DNA of 64,000 nucleotides, from NCBI GenBank assembly GCA_030704615.1, contig CM060731.1, positions 32,860,001 to 32,924,000 of the forward strand. Direction: 5' to 3'. Below are positions 47,028-58,330 of this stretch, piece by piece. Source of the DNA: Takakia lepidozioides. Lineage: Eukaryota; Streptophyta; Takakiopsida; Takakiales; Takakiaceae. Position 1 is the first letter of the stretch, and every line of letters starts with the position of its first letter. Under the pieces are notes generated by a model that was not told the origin of the DNA, did no database searches, and was given only the letters and a program-made list of their open reading frames with translations. The position numbers and the translations under genes were made by a program.

Positions 47028-48180
47028 GTGGCTTACGCTAGCCGCTCGAACAACGCTGCAGAGGCTAAGTACAGCTCATATGAGGGAGAGTGCTTAGCTG
47101 CAGTGTGGGCCGTGGCACACTTCAGGTGCTATCTATACGGCAATCTTATCACCCTTGTCACGGATCACCAGCCACTCAAGTGGTTGATGGAGTCAGACAA
47201 GCTTACGGAGAAGCTTGCACGGTGGGCACTTATACTCCAGGAGTATGACTTTCAGGTTGTGCATCGACCGGGTTTGGTCAATCGGGATGCGGATGGATTG
47301 AGTCGCAATCCATGCATGAGCCAGCAGGATGACACTGGAGCTTGGTGGCATGGTGAGACGGACGAGGAGATGGTGCCGGGATGGCACGCATCTGCATTTT
47401 TGTGTATCTTGGCATCGGGAGGTCAGATTGGACCTACAACAGGGATGACTGTAGACGGAGTGTCTGAGGACCCTGAGACTAGTGATGAGCTAGGTGGTGC
47501 CAGAGATATACATGGAGGATTGGCTGTGTTGGACTACCTCCGCACGGGAGACACGGCAGCCATTGTGACTGCCAGGGAGAGGGATCGGATCCTGCAACGA
47601 GCCAAGAGGTTCAAGTGGGAGGGGATACACCTACTTCGAGCGTGGGAGGATGGTCGGGTGAGGATTGTGCCTCACCCCACACAGCGTGCACGGTTAGTGC
47701 GGCATGCCCATGAGGAGTTGGGGCATTTTGGAGTGCGACGCACTCACAGTTTACTGCAGGGGCAGTATTGGTGGCGTGGTATGCATACAGAGGTGCAACA
47801 GTTTGTGGCTAGGTGCATGGTGTGTGACAGGGTGCGTGCTTCATTCAACGCCCCTACACCACAGTTGCATCCTTTACCTATCATGGGATTGGGCTACAGG
47901 TGGAGTCTTGACTTCGCAGGACCGTTGCCACTGACTATGCGCCACCACAGATATGTGTTGGTGATGGTGGAGCACTTCTCCAAGTGGATTGAGTTGGTTC
48001 CATTGCCTGACAAGGCTAGTGAGGGGGCTGCGTATGCATTCTTGGATCGTGTGCTTAGCCGATTTGGTGCTCCAGCTGAGGTACTCACGGACCAAGGGAG
48101 AGAGTTCTTGGGGGAGTTTCAGGCTTTGTGTGATAAAGCCTTGATACCACCGCACCACTTCTCGGGATCATCCTGAGGCC
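47028..48180 (+). pseudogene. element C RNase H and integrase N-terminal part
   Basis: 382 open codons. RNase H: YASRSNNAAEAKYSSYEGE, VTDHQPLKWLM, VHRPGLVNRDADGLSR. Then the integrase zinc-binding HHCC (HAHEELGHFGVRRTHSL, CMVCDRVR), LDFAGPLPL (first Asp), LTDQGREFLGEFQALC (second Asp). The frame is lost around 48170, just before the Glu-bearing helix. This is a DDE integrase, not a tyrosine recombinase. Confidence 0.9.
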
Positions 48181-48948
48181 GATGGCTTAGCAGAGAGAGT
48201 TGTTCAGACGGTGAAGAGGGGTTTGCGCAAGTATGGCTTGCAGAAGGGACACCTAGGAGATTGGGATCTTCAGGTTCCTTGGTTAGCCATGGGCTACAGG
48301 TTCAGCAAACAAGCATCACTTGCCTCCTTCTCACCATATTTCCTTCTCTTTGGCCGAGAGCCGGATTTGCCTGCAGCCATTCGTAGGGACACTGCTCAAG
48401 TCCTTAACCTTGACGATCCGGACGTGTGGGTACGTGCATGTGATCAGCGTGCAGAGTTGTTCAAGAAAGTCATGCCCATGGCTTTTGAGAACCTTGCCAT
48501 TGCACAGCACCGTGATACGTTGAGGTATGCCACTATACGTGGTAGAGGATATCGTCCTGGGGTTCGGAGGTTTAGCCCTGGTGACTATGTTTATTTGCAG
48601 CAGACTGCTCCTACGACTCTGGATGTTACTGCAGGGCGTGTTATTCTGAGGGTTCGAGAGGTGTTGCCCTCAGGGGTCCTGATCTTGGAGGGTCGGGATG
48701 GCATGACTTGGAAGGACCATGTGCGTAATTGTGCGCCATGTCACCTTCCCAATGTCGATGGCAGAGTTGACCCAAACTTGGCAGTGGTACCTGCAGGTTT
48801 GAGGTGCATGCTCTGTGGGTCTGCCAAAGGGGCAGCCACCATGCTGGTGTGTGATCGATGCTCAAGGGGTTGGCATATGGGATGCTTGACACCACCTCTT
48901 GAGAAGGTTCCTGACGGAGATTGGTTGTGTCCACACTGCTTGGGATAG
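48181..48948 (+). pseudogene. element C integrase C-terminal part with PHD finger
   Basis: ADGLAERVVQTVKRGLRKYG (after the Glu helix begins), FSPYFLLFGREPDLP, then a GPF-like module (GVRRFSPGDYVYLQQ, SGVLILEGRDGMTWKDH). The last 50 residues are a PHD finger: CMLC, CDRC, HMGC, CPHC in C4HC3 order, with the conserved Trp before the last Cys pair (DGDWLCPHC). The stop is TAG at 48946-48948. A PHD finger takes the place a chromodomain has in chromoviruses, so it probably guides integration to a histone state. Confidence 0.9.
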
Positions 48949-49206
48949 TGGCAGTGGACATGACTGGAGGCAGCTAACAAGACATGGGAGGCCAAGCTCA
49001 TAGGAGTCAATACATGAGATCCCAAGCTCAAGTTCACAGGTTGCAAGACGGCGACTAACGATGGGGCAACTCTTGCACCCGGCCTCTTGATCTATCGAGT
49101 TTGAGTGTAGTAGGGATAGTGGTGGAGGACTTAGTGAGGCTATGGTCACTATCACATCTTGTGGCTACCTGGACTTAGAGGGACCTAAGCACCAGCTAGG
49201 GGGCGA
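48949..49206 (+). other. element C 3' untranslated region and polypurine tract
   Basis: Ends in CCAGCTAGGGGGCGA (49192-49206), the candidate polypurine tract, immediately before U1. E has the same tract with one more G. Confidence 0.7.
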
Positions 49207-49383
49207 TTGTGGACTAGTGACTGCCATAGTGGGCAGCGTAGTGGCAGCCTAGTGACTGACTAGTTGTAGCCTAGTGGTTGGACTAGTGGCTGGACTAGTG
49301 GTATACTAGTGTGTGGTGTGCACATGTGTTGTGTGGGTTTTGGACAACGATGTAGTTGTGTAGCGATATGTATGCGCACGACA
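49207..49383 (+). repeat. element C repeat U1
   Basis: Starts TTGTGGACTAGTGAC, contains at least eight CTAGTG/CTAGTT motifs, and ends GCGCACGACA. Bases 49384-49385 (GC) link it to V2. Differs from U2 in about three places. Confidence 0.88.
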
Positions 49384-49385
49384 GC

Positions 49386-49712
49386 TGTCAAGTTATTTTA
49401 CCACTAGTGTGAAACTAGCTAGGAAATAGCTAGCTTTTACATATTGACATTTGGGATTGGCCCAAGTGTCAATCCAGGGGTCAAGGCAGATTTAGGCCCT
49501 GGAGTGGTTATCTTCACGGCAAGCGCGGGAGGCTCATCTTTCTCGAGTTGAGCCTCACCGCGCCTAGCTATGGCGCCGTAGTGTGGATTCCCCATGGCGT
49601 GGGGTGCACTTGGCTTGACTTGTATTTGAGTGATGAGGTTATATATGCATGAGTTTATGCTTCAGCTTTGTGAGCTCGCATGAGCTTGTGCTTGTATTCT
49701 TCCTCTTTATCA
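49386..49712 (+). repeat. element C terminal repeat V2
   Basis: 327 bases, same as V1 at 26578-26904 as far as I can read. Preceded by GACAGC and followed at once by U2. Contains a second copy of the TATA box. Confidence 0.9.
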
Positions 49713-49890
49713 TTGTGTGGACTAGTGACTGCCATAGTGGGCAGCGTAGTGGCAACCTAGTGACTGACTAGTTGTAGCCTAGTGGTTGGACTAGTGGCTG
49801 GACTAGTGGTATACTAGTGTGTGGTGTGCACATGTGTTGTGTGTTTTTGGACAACGATGTAGTTGTGTAGCGATATGTATGCGCACGACA
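49713..49890 (+). repeat. element C repeat U2 (outer 3' end)
   Basis: Second copy of U (TTGTGTGGACTAG...GCGCACGACA), ending at the right GCAC target duplication (49891-49894). This fixes the 3' end of the element at U, not V. Confidence 0.9.
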
Positions 49891-49894
49891 GCAC

Positions 49895-50794
49895 TGAGCT
49901 TCGAATCCCACCCAGACACACAGTGAGATGTGATGAAGCAATGCTTGTGCAGCAGGTACACTTCTTCTCCCAAGAAAGCCCACAGTTCATCTTCACCCTT
50001 GAACCAAGAAGTCACACGCACGATGTTGCGTACCACCTTTTCCTTCACCAACAGCGTATGGGCAGGATATGCCTTGGCTGCTTCGGCCTTGTAGAGACCT
50101 ACTATTTCACGCCGAAAATAATCCCCGGAAAGATCAACACATCACCGGGACAAAAAAGTAACTCAGAGTCGGAAATACCAGTGATGAGCTCTTCCCAAGT
50201 TGGGATCACAGGTAGGGGCTGGCGGAACTCGAGGCCTTAAATTAGCAAGTAGAATTGATGTACCTCCTTTAACTAGTTCCCACAATCGTAGAGGGCTCGG
50301 CTTGTCAGGAGGCAGGAAGCTCAAGCTCTCAGCTCTACACCCAATTCTCGACTCACAGAGAATTGTGGAATGTCCAAGACAGCCCAACTAAGTTTCTCAC
50401 CAATCTCCAACTGCTCCTTCGCACTAGCAAGGGGAATCTGTAGAGTGACTTCCCTGGAATGGAGCTTGAGGAGAAGGTGTGCGGCGTAGGCTCCCTGAAG
50501 AGACTCGCGAATGCACCGGCTCTGCTCCCTCTGCTCCTCTTTAGTGTGTATGGGCTTGCAAGCTTCTTTGCATGCAGTTTCCTCAAAGGTCTTGGCCCAG
50601 AACTCTGAGGGCGTGTCCAGCGGGAGCTCAGGCCGTGGAATAGGTTCTCCCTCCGGATAATCGACAAGCACCAGAGGTAACAGGTTGCGTGCAAGCTCAC
50701 AAATGTAGCGAGATTCCAACGCCTGGGTCTGTCTCAAGCGCGGGACCTCGAATTGATCAAGCTCAAACCAACCACGCTCAAAACTGGAAGCCAT
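49895..50794 (-). pseudogene. element A upstream ORF, unknown
   Basis: From the ATG at 50794 a frame of about 158 codons to 50321 reads FERGWFELDQFEVPRLRQ, ARNLLPLVLVDYPEGEP, RESLQGAYAAHLLLKLH. Further pieces follow after frame changes (LPPDKPSPLRLWELVKGG; DELWAFLGEEVYLLHKH). It lies between the 5' LTR of A and the C insertion, upstream of gag. I recognise no domain; it could be an N-terminal gag part or an additional ORF. A CT microsatellite (50846-50879) sits in the leader. Confidence 0.5.
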
Positions 50795-50839
50795 AGTGCT
50801 CACTTGCGAAACTCTCAAAACACAGAAAAGCTCGAGTGG

Positions 50840-50880
<41 letters not shown>

Positions 50881-51005
50881 GCATGACATACAAGCCGCCA
50901 TTTTGCCACTACCTCTCCCCTCAATCATGCAGGATCCCCCGTACACAATCTACTGCTCTCAGGTGTTTCGTACGAGCCAAATTCTTTGTTAACGATTTTT
51001 AGTTA

Positions 51006-51021
51006 CCCCGCATCTCCACCA
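51006..51021 (-). other. element A primer-binding site
   Basis: TGGTGGAGATGCGGGG follows the LTR end GGAATCA on the minus strand with no spacer. The TGG start complements the CCA end of a tRNA; I cannot name the tRNA with confidence. Confidence 0.65.
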
Positions 51022-51544
51022 TGATTCCGGTGCTATGGGTTTGTTCCCCTTCTTCTACCGGACTTAATCCTATCTAGGGAATGTAGTCGATAGATGGGTC
51101 TGGCAGAGAAGACGGAATCTCACGAAGAGGACGCAATAGAGTCAGACTTCCAAAACGCATTCATCCACACACTCAAGCACACTGTTAGACCAAGCGTACA
51201 CTCGAGTAAGACCCAAAAGCCACCCCCTCACTGCCACGACAGTCGAGCTTAAATAGTATTAGGTCGTAATCTAATCTTAGTGCCGTGTGGCACTTATATA
51301 TAGGCCAGCCAGATGCCCTTCAGCATAGCCATAGCAGATCCATCCTAATCTAATCCTAAACTAGCTGTTAGAATAAGATAGCACCTAATAAAGTCATAAG
51401 CTGTTGCTAGCTCATCCTCATGCGCAAGGTATAAGTTCATCCAGACTTCATCCTGGCTCCGTCCATCCCTAAATCATCCGGGGCGCATCCCTCCTCCGTT
51501 CATCCAAGTCGAAAAGGAAGGTGAGAAGGAATCCCAGCTCCACA
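51022..51544 (-). repeat. element A 5' LTR
   Basis: Homologous to 15781-16321 with substitutions and indels. Its position beyond C and next to a primer-binding site shows that A extends to here. Confidence 0.82.
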
Positions 51545-51855
51545 CCCCACTCTACACTACATAATCTTCAGATCTGGTGGTTGGATTTGGATGAAATTTT
51601 TTGTGGTAGGAGGTGAGGTAGGTGGGAAGTAATTCCAACGGACAGCTTTACAGGGACACATAGATTCTCCAGATAATTGTCTTTTTGTGGGCCAGGGTCA
51701 TGTTTTTCCACGAGAGGGTGAAAATGAGTTTTGACACTTAAGGGTTAAGTTATGTGTTATTTCACTGTAAATGTTATGGTTTTGATACTCTGAAAAAAAA
51801 ATACACTAGAAACCATGTCAAGAGTGTTAAGTGGTTAATTGTTAGTTTATCCTAC
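51545..51855. other. nothing recognised
   Basis: AT-rich stretch with short A runs; no coding or repeat assignment. Confidence 0.3.
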
Positions 51856-52048
51856 TCTTAAAAAAAGGTATGACGCCTCCCGAAGGAAGCGTAACTTATG
51901 GTGTCACTTCACCACAAGGGCTACTGCCTTCCAGCTGAAAGGTGGACACCTTCATAACACCACCACCGTGGTTTGAACCGACACCACATCCAACGTGGTA
52001 TGTGCCCATTACCACTGGGCTACATTTGGTTACTCTTCTCTTCATGTA
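51856..52048 (-). mobile_element. tRNA-derived SINE
   Basis: Minus strand: head ATGTAGCCCAGTGGTAATGG (A-box type), then GGTTCAAACC (B box, about 51979-51970), a body with GGAAGGCAGTAGCCC and AAGTGACACCATAAG, and a T-rich end (about 51866-51856). The body is shared with the plus-strand copy near 58240-58310. Confidence 0.7.
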
Positions 52049-52101
52049 GGAGACAACGAACCGACAACCAACATGTAGCCCAGTGGTAATGGGCACATAC
52101 C
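51997..52101. repeat. 29-bp perfect inverted repeat formed by two SINE heads
   Basis: Left arm 51997-52025 (GGTATGTGCCCATTACCACT...) and right arm 52073-52101 are perfect complements with a 47-base loop. The right arm is the head of a second SINE on the plus strand, so two copies meet head to head. Confidence 0.85.
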
Positions 52102-52982
52102 TCCACTAGAAGCATTCGTGTCATTTACCACTGGGGTAACGACTCATTTTGAGTCGTAAAAGTCAAAAAACTGGGATCGACTGGAAGTTACAAACGACTA
52201 ATGACAACAGACGTGGTAGTTGGGTTGACATCCAATGATTGGAGTGGTAAAGGATGCAGACGCGCGAACAACTACTCAACGATTAATGCGATTAATGCTG
52301 AAGAACCACATGGCGTAACCAGGCGGGCCGCCCGTGTGTCTGACCTTTTGGGCTGACTTTGACTTTTCCCACCGGATGAGTGGACCGACTCACCGGAGCA
52401 CGGTGACACATGGACACATGGACGCGGACGTGGACGTGGACGACGATGTGGACGCCGACGTGGCGGCGCCACGACGAGCAGCACTGTTGCCATGTGGCCA
52501 CGGGCCCGGGGCGCCACGTGGTAGTAGACCACATAACTTGCAGTGCTACATGCCCAGTGGCAATTGCGACTGCGGAAGTTGGCGCAACCACTGCTTTACT
52601 ACTTTAAATGAAGTGCTCGAAATTACTTGAACAATCATTCATAGTGATTCATGCTTTGAAGTTTTGGTGTTTGTAGTGAGTCGACTAGTACATACGCATG
52701 TAATGCCATACAAGAGAACTAATCATGCATTAGAAATGCACAAACGATGAAAGACATGCCATGAAACAAAATGAAATGAAAATGAATGAAATGAAACAAA
52801 ATGGTACTTTATTACATCTGCGGAAAGTTCAAAGAGCTTATGGGACAAAATGAAAAAAACAAAGTAAAAAAGCAACCCAAAAGCTACTACTACTCTGGGG
52901 ATTGCCTAAGGGTCAAGGCCTCGTGCAAGTAAGCTGCCAAGCAGTTCTGATCCTCATTATGCAAGACTTCAGTGAATTCCAC
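52102..52982. other. intergenic with SINE debris
   Basis: 52107-52150 has ACTAGAAGCATTCGTGTC, also present in reverse at about 58178-58161. The rest shows a GACGTGGAC-type short repeat (about 52420-52460) and an AAATGAAA-rich stretch (52745-52800). No gene recognised. Confidence 0.35.
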
Positions 52983-55040
52983 GGAACAGACCATCTACCC
53001 ATGGAGGTTTCTTGTAGTTATTGATCCACAGGGAATCATAGGTAATCTTGTGCTTGAAATTTGGCCCTCTAGGATGAATCTGGACCCACACTCTATCCCT
53101 GCTCCTTCAGCTATCCATGCCCTTGCACAAATCATGCATTCATCCTTGCCTTGCTACTAGGAGCTAACAATGACAGCCTAGATTTGTTCAGCTAGGAAAC
53201 ACCCAACTGAGCTTATCACACTAGTTCCTATGCTCAATTGCGTCTGCTACTCTCTGAAATGTAGCAGGCATCCACCTTTTTGCCTCGGTTGTCCCATCAT
53301 TGACTGGGGGCAGAAAAGTATTCATTCCACAGGTTCTCCTCATGTCTGTTACTTGTTTTTTGATACTTTCCTGTTGTCACATAGCAGTATCATGTCAAAG
53401 TCACTCCAAACTAGATTCACTCAACCAACTAACTTGCAGAATTCAACATGGAAATTTTGGGCCGATTCTAATAAGAGGGAAAAACAAGGTGAAATGTGCT
53501 GAAGAAGATGCCTTCATTAACAATGTCTAATTTTATCAATTGTGCCGTTGCTGCCAGTTGACCATCTACCCATGCAGGTTCCTTGTAGCTGCATAGTTAA
53601 TCTGGAGCTTGAAGTCCGGCCCTCTTGGGTGAATCTGCACCCACACTCTATCCCTGCTCCTTCAGCTATCCATGCCTCGCACGAATCATGCATACAACCT
53701 TGCCTTGTTGCTAGCAGTTGACGATGACAGCCTAGACTTGTTCTAGGAAGCACCCAACTCAACTTATCACACTAGTTCCTACGCTCAATTGCATTTGCTA
53801 CTCTCTATAATCCAACAAACATTCACCTTCTTGCCTCGATTGTCCCACCATTGACTGGGGTTAGAAAGTATTCATTCCACAACTTTTCCTCGTCTGTGTT
53901 ACCTGTTTCTGATACTTTCCTGTTGACACATTGGCAGAATCATGTCAAAGTCACTCCAAACTATCAAAGCTTCACTCAACCAGCTAACTTGCAGAATTCA
54001 GACATGAATAATTAGGGGCGATTCTGATAAGAGGGGAAAACAAGGTGAAATTGAAGAAGGTGCCTTCATTAGCAGTCATTAGTACATAACTATGAAAGCT
54101 ATCAAAACATAACTGTTCTAAAGCCAGACATTTTAATACATGTTTATGGATGAAACTCATGAAAAGCACTTTGCAAAACTACAAAACTTACAAAACACCT
54201 CTCAAACCAACCCAGTTCCAAACAACAAGAACCATTCTAGATGATACACACTTTGTTTGCCATATCCAACGCATCATAATTAGTTGTCAGCCTTACATAA
54301 GCCTTCTCCAGTCCATCAGGCCTGTTGCACAAAATTGCAAGCCTAGAGGTAAGAATACATGTAATAAGCACCCAAAGGGGAATAGTCCCTGCTCTACCAA
54401 GCCAGCCTTGAGGTTCCATTCTAAGCTTGAGATTGCGACTTGACACAGCTAACAACAATCATGTCAGTTGATTGAGTGTTCCTGAAGATCTTGAAAATAA
54501 TCAATCATGGTAATCTCAGGTTGTCGCCCACACAATAAGAGAGGGTGTGATGGTAACTTAGGCAGGGCTACTCCAACCCTACATGACAAGTGGATTCTGT
54601 TTCAGAGTGAAAAAGATAGCGTAGTATTCTGGCAGGCAAAGAATTGGTATGCTCTTGAGAAAACGAGCGGTATACTTTGTGAGGGGACTGCTTCTCATCC
54701 AAAGGCACTACAGCTTGTGGATGTACCATCATGCCTACCATGACAAAGAGGTGAGAATCTGTGAAAAGCCTCACGTCAGCCATGAAGACAACATATTCAG
54801 TCCAGATCATACTTTATCAAAGTGTTAATATTCTTTGTCTGGATGTCAATCGTACATCTTCTTCACTTGAAATCCGGCCCTCTTACGAATCTAGACCCAC
54901 ACTCTATCCCTGGTCCTTCAGCTATCCATGCCTGTGTAGAAACCATGAATACATCTTCAGCCTTGCTGCTAGCAGCTGAAGCAGCTGACACTAACGGGGT
55001 GAAGTTCTTCGAGGAAACACCCCAACCCTACCTACAGTAA
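52983..55040 (+). repeat. tandem X/Y repeat family, plus-strand copies
   Basis: Two blocks alternate. Block Y (about 180 bases, ACCATCTACCCATG... CAGCTATCCATGCC) at 52983-53160, 53558-53700 and 54863-55040. Block X (about 310 bases, CACTAGTTCCTATGCTCAAT... AAACAAGGTGAAAT) at 53213-53530 and 53760-54075. Copies have drifted. No coding frame is conserved among copies and I cannot assign a class. Confidence 0.7.
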
Positions 55041-55600
55041 CATCAAAATCACTACAAAACCACCATAGATTCACCAATGAGCTTCTCCACATCTACGTTA
55101 TCTGTTTTTGGATAATTCATGCTGCTACATTGGCAATAACTCCAGGTTAGGCTTCAGGGCAGTGTTCAGGCTGACATCTAGTACATTTCCAGCTTAGACT
55201 ATGTCACCGTGAACCAGTAAACAGATGCAAAGAGCAAAGGAGAATGCAATTGCCCGATGTCTAAGCATCGCAGCTCCATGCATGCAAGCCCCCAAGCATT
55301 TCTGATCCTCATAATGGGAGTAGACCTAGAGGGGATTGTGTCCAAAACTGTAGAGGTTTGGTGCCCAAAGACTGTCCTTGAAAATGAGGTTAGACAAAAA
55401 CTACCCTAGACTTGTTTTCAATCTATGACAAGAGCAAAGACCCGATCTCATGATCTCAGCAAACACCCCTTTATAATGTCACCATGGACCTTATAATTGT
55501 CCTTTCCTAGGGCTGCCAAGCTTGCACATACAATGTGCATTGCAAACACAAAGAAACCTGATGTGGTCAATGGGCTAAACACACCTTAATTCATGCACCA
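55041..55600. other. intergenic, nothing recognised
   Basis: No domain and no clear repeat. Confidence 0.3.
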
Positions 55601-57325
55601 TTTGCTTAGAGGTCTTCAAGGACTCCATCCCACTGTACATATCCTGCAATCATGGGCTCCATGATCATACCACATTTCGTTCAGCCATATTGTTGAACAC
55701 TCCCTTTGCCTCCTCGATGCAGCCACATTTGGCATACATGTACACGACATTGAGTTCATCAAATCCTACAACAGCCCACCATCGCTGCCCATTGCTTACA
55801 AACTCCCACAAAAACAGTTTCACAGGACTAACAGATGATTGGTGGAAGGCAAGGCCCCTCGCCATGGGCCAGATTAATTGTATGTTGCAGCCCAGAACAA
55901 CGACGGGAAGTCATCTAGGGCAGCAAACCCCATCTTGGCAGCGTCTTTTGTGTGAGAGAAGTCAAGCTGAACCTACTCATCATATCGAGTGGGATCGACC
56001 AGATGTAAAGTTGCCAAGCCAACCACACTCATATTCGCACTCAAGCAACATAAGTTGGAGCCATTTTCAGATTATGAGTACCCGTGTTTTAAGGATACTC
56101 CTTCTTCAACTTGCGGTGAACGGGCAGAAAACTTCACAATGTGCAGCAGATTAATGGACCAAGATACGGAGTTGAATTGGGTATCTTGTTGGGCAATGCT
56201 GGTTTCAAATCCCTGCGTTTCGAAGATCTGGCTTGAATGGGCATACTCCGGCAGTGGAAGGCTCACGAAGTAATGAGTTTGGGCTGATATGCATGCTGAC
56301 ATGCCATGTCGGTGCAAAGAACAACGCTCTGAGTGGTGATTGTGATCTCAAAATCTGCCCCTGCATTCAAGCTGATTTCTCTCTCGAGCAGAGCCACCTT
56401 GTGGATGTTCCAGCCAGTGTCCAAAAACAGCTCAAGTGCAAGACAACAACATCAGCAAGGCATGGTTAGCTAAGCAAGGTCATGGTGGAGAGGTATTTGA
56501 ACTCTCTGAACGTAATGTGGTCGGACTTCACCCCCTCCCACATCAACTGCTCATAGGTCTCCAAAACCTGCAATCCCCGCCCCTGTTGTGCATTTCCTGC
56601 GATCATCACTTTCCACGACACCACATTTCGCTCAGCCATTTTGTTGCACACTCTCTATCCAGAAGGGTATTGTTCAGAATGACATCTACCACAATTCCAG
56701 CTTTGACGATGCAACCATGGACCTCTTTGCCCTTCTCTAGCAGGCTTGCACATGCACTACAAACACAAACAAACGTAATGTGCTTGGGCTTCACCCCCTA
56801 GACCGACATCAATTGCTCATAGGTCTCCAAAACCCGCAATTCCTGCCCATGTTGTGCATGTCCTGCGATCAGCACGTTCCACCACACCACATTTCGCTCA
56901 GCCATATTGTTGAACACTCCTTGTCCACAAAGGAATGCTCCCACGTTTGGCATACATGTCGACGAGATATTGTTACATCTGGTACAGTTCCAGCTTTGAC
57001 GATGTCACGATGGACCTCTTTGCCCTTTACCAAGTCTCCAAGTCTCCAGGGCTGCCAGGTTTGCACATGCATTGCAAACACAAATGAACGTGATCCGGTC
57101 AGGCTGCACCCTTTCTCGCAACATTTGCTCATACGTCTCCAATGCCCTCATTCCGCACACATGTTGGCCATATCTTGCGAGATTCAGCGTGTTCCATGAT
57201 ACAACATCTCGTTCAGCCATGTTATCAAACTCTCCCTTCACAACTTCATAGGTCTCCAAAGCCTCCATCCCACGTCCTTGCTGTGCATACCCTGCAAGCA
57301 TCGCACTCCACGACACTACATCTCG
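55601..57325 (-). pseudogene. decayed PLS-type pentatricopeptide repeat gene
   Basis: Minus strand PPR units in several frames: RDVVSWSAMLAGYAQQGRGM, MAERDVVSWNTLNLARYGQ, ERVQPDRITFICVCNACANL, KGKEVHRDIVKAGTVPDV (57325-56940), KPKHITFVCVCSACASLLEK, KGKEVHGCIVKAGIVVDV (56794-56680), ERNVVSWKVMIAGNAQQGRG (56640-56570), VYMYAKCGCIEEAKGVFNNM (55750-55680). PPR proteins bind organellar RNA one unit per base. Stops and frame changes every one to three repeats, and no C-terminal E or DYW domain, so a pseudogene. Confidence 0.82.
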
Positions 57326-58116
57326 GGAAAACAGGCTGAAATAGGTCGAAGAAGAAGGTGCCCTCACCACATTGTCCTCTACCTTGTGTCATGACTCATT
57401 GCGGATTAGATTGACCATGAACCCAAGAAGACCTCTTGTGCGTGCTGCTTGTATCTGTAGTCAGGTAATGTGGGATTGGTCCGTAAGAACCACCACGGTG
57501 CAGCTGAACGGGCAGAGATTAAAGTATGGGCTGCTAAGACCAAGCTGATTCCCCCAAGAACCTTGTGATCATCAGGAAGAATACCAAATCATGGTACAAA
57601 GGGGAGCCAAGAGCCCACATTTGCACATAATGCGCCCCTGACGCCATAAATGCTTGCAACAACAGGACATGGGCCTCGATTTGGTTTTCGTCCTTCTCAC
57701 ATCACTTGCTCGTCTCTCTCCAAGCCTCCATCCCTCTCCCAACACTTGGACAAATTCAGGCAAAGGACAAAGTTACTCTTCCACCCTTAGATCATTTTAC
57801 ATCCGACGATTAGAACAATCTCTATGAGCCACACAAGCCCTAAAATACATTAAAATATTCCACATCATGAGCCATGTGGAGCACTTATAAAAATTTCATT
57901 TTTGAATAGGGTGTGCAATGAATGCCTAGTTGTTAAGAGTTGTTCTCTAGTGCTTAAAACCAATTGTAATTGTTGTTTTTAACAAAAAACAATTTACGTA
58001 ATTGAATTAAATTGCCGCGAATATTGCGCCAACTGCGGAGTCATTGATGCAACTTCTATCCGCCATTAGAAATGCGAATTTATCCGTTATGACTGTGCAG
58101 TAGTAACAAACATCTC
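57326..58116. other. intergenic with an X-block end
   Basis: 57328-57390 repeats the end of block X (GAAGAAGGTGCCCTCACCAC). The rest to 58116 shows no gene. Confidence 0.4.
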
Positions 58117-58330
58117 AAAGTTGTTCCCTCAGTGGTTTTGGACATGTAGTCGATTCGGAAAAGACACGAATGCTTCTAGTGCCCGGTCTCACGAATGGTT
58201 GTGGATTCAATCCACCTGTTGGAAGTCATTACTGTGTCCACCTTCCCACCGGAAGGCAGTAGCCCTATGGGGTCAAGTGACACCATAAGTTACGCTTGCT
58301 TCGGCAACGCGTCCACCTTTGTTAACGAAC
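58117..58330 (+). mobile_element. tRNA-derived SINE, plus-strand copy
   Basis: Head CCTCAGTGGTTTTGGAC (A-box type), T-arm-like GTGGATTCAATCCAC (58202-58216), body GGAAGGCAGTAGCCC and AAGTGACACCATAAG as in the copy at 51856-52048. Confidence 0.6.

Noticed and set aside
50846-50879. CT microsatellite as a regulatory GAGA element
   Set aside because: It lies in the leader of a dead retroelement; no evidence for a role.
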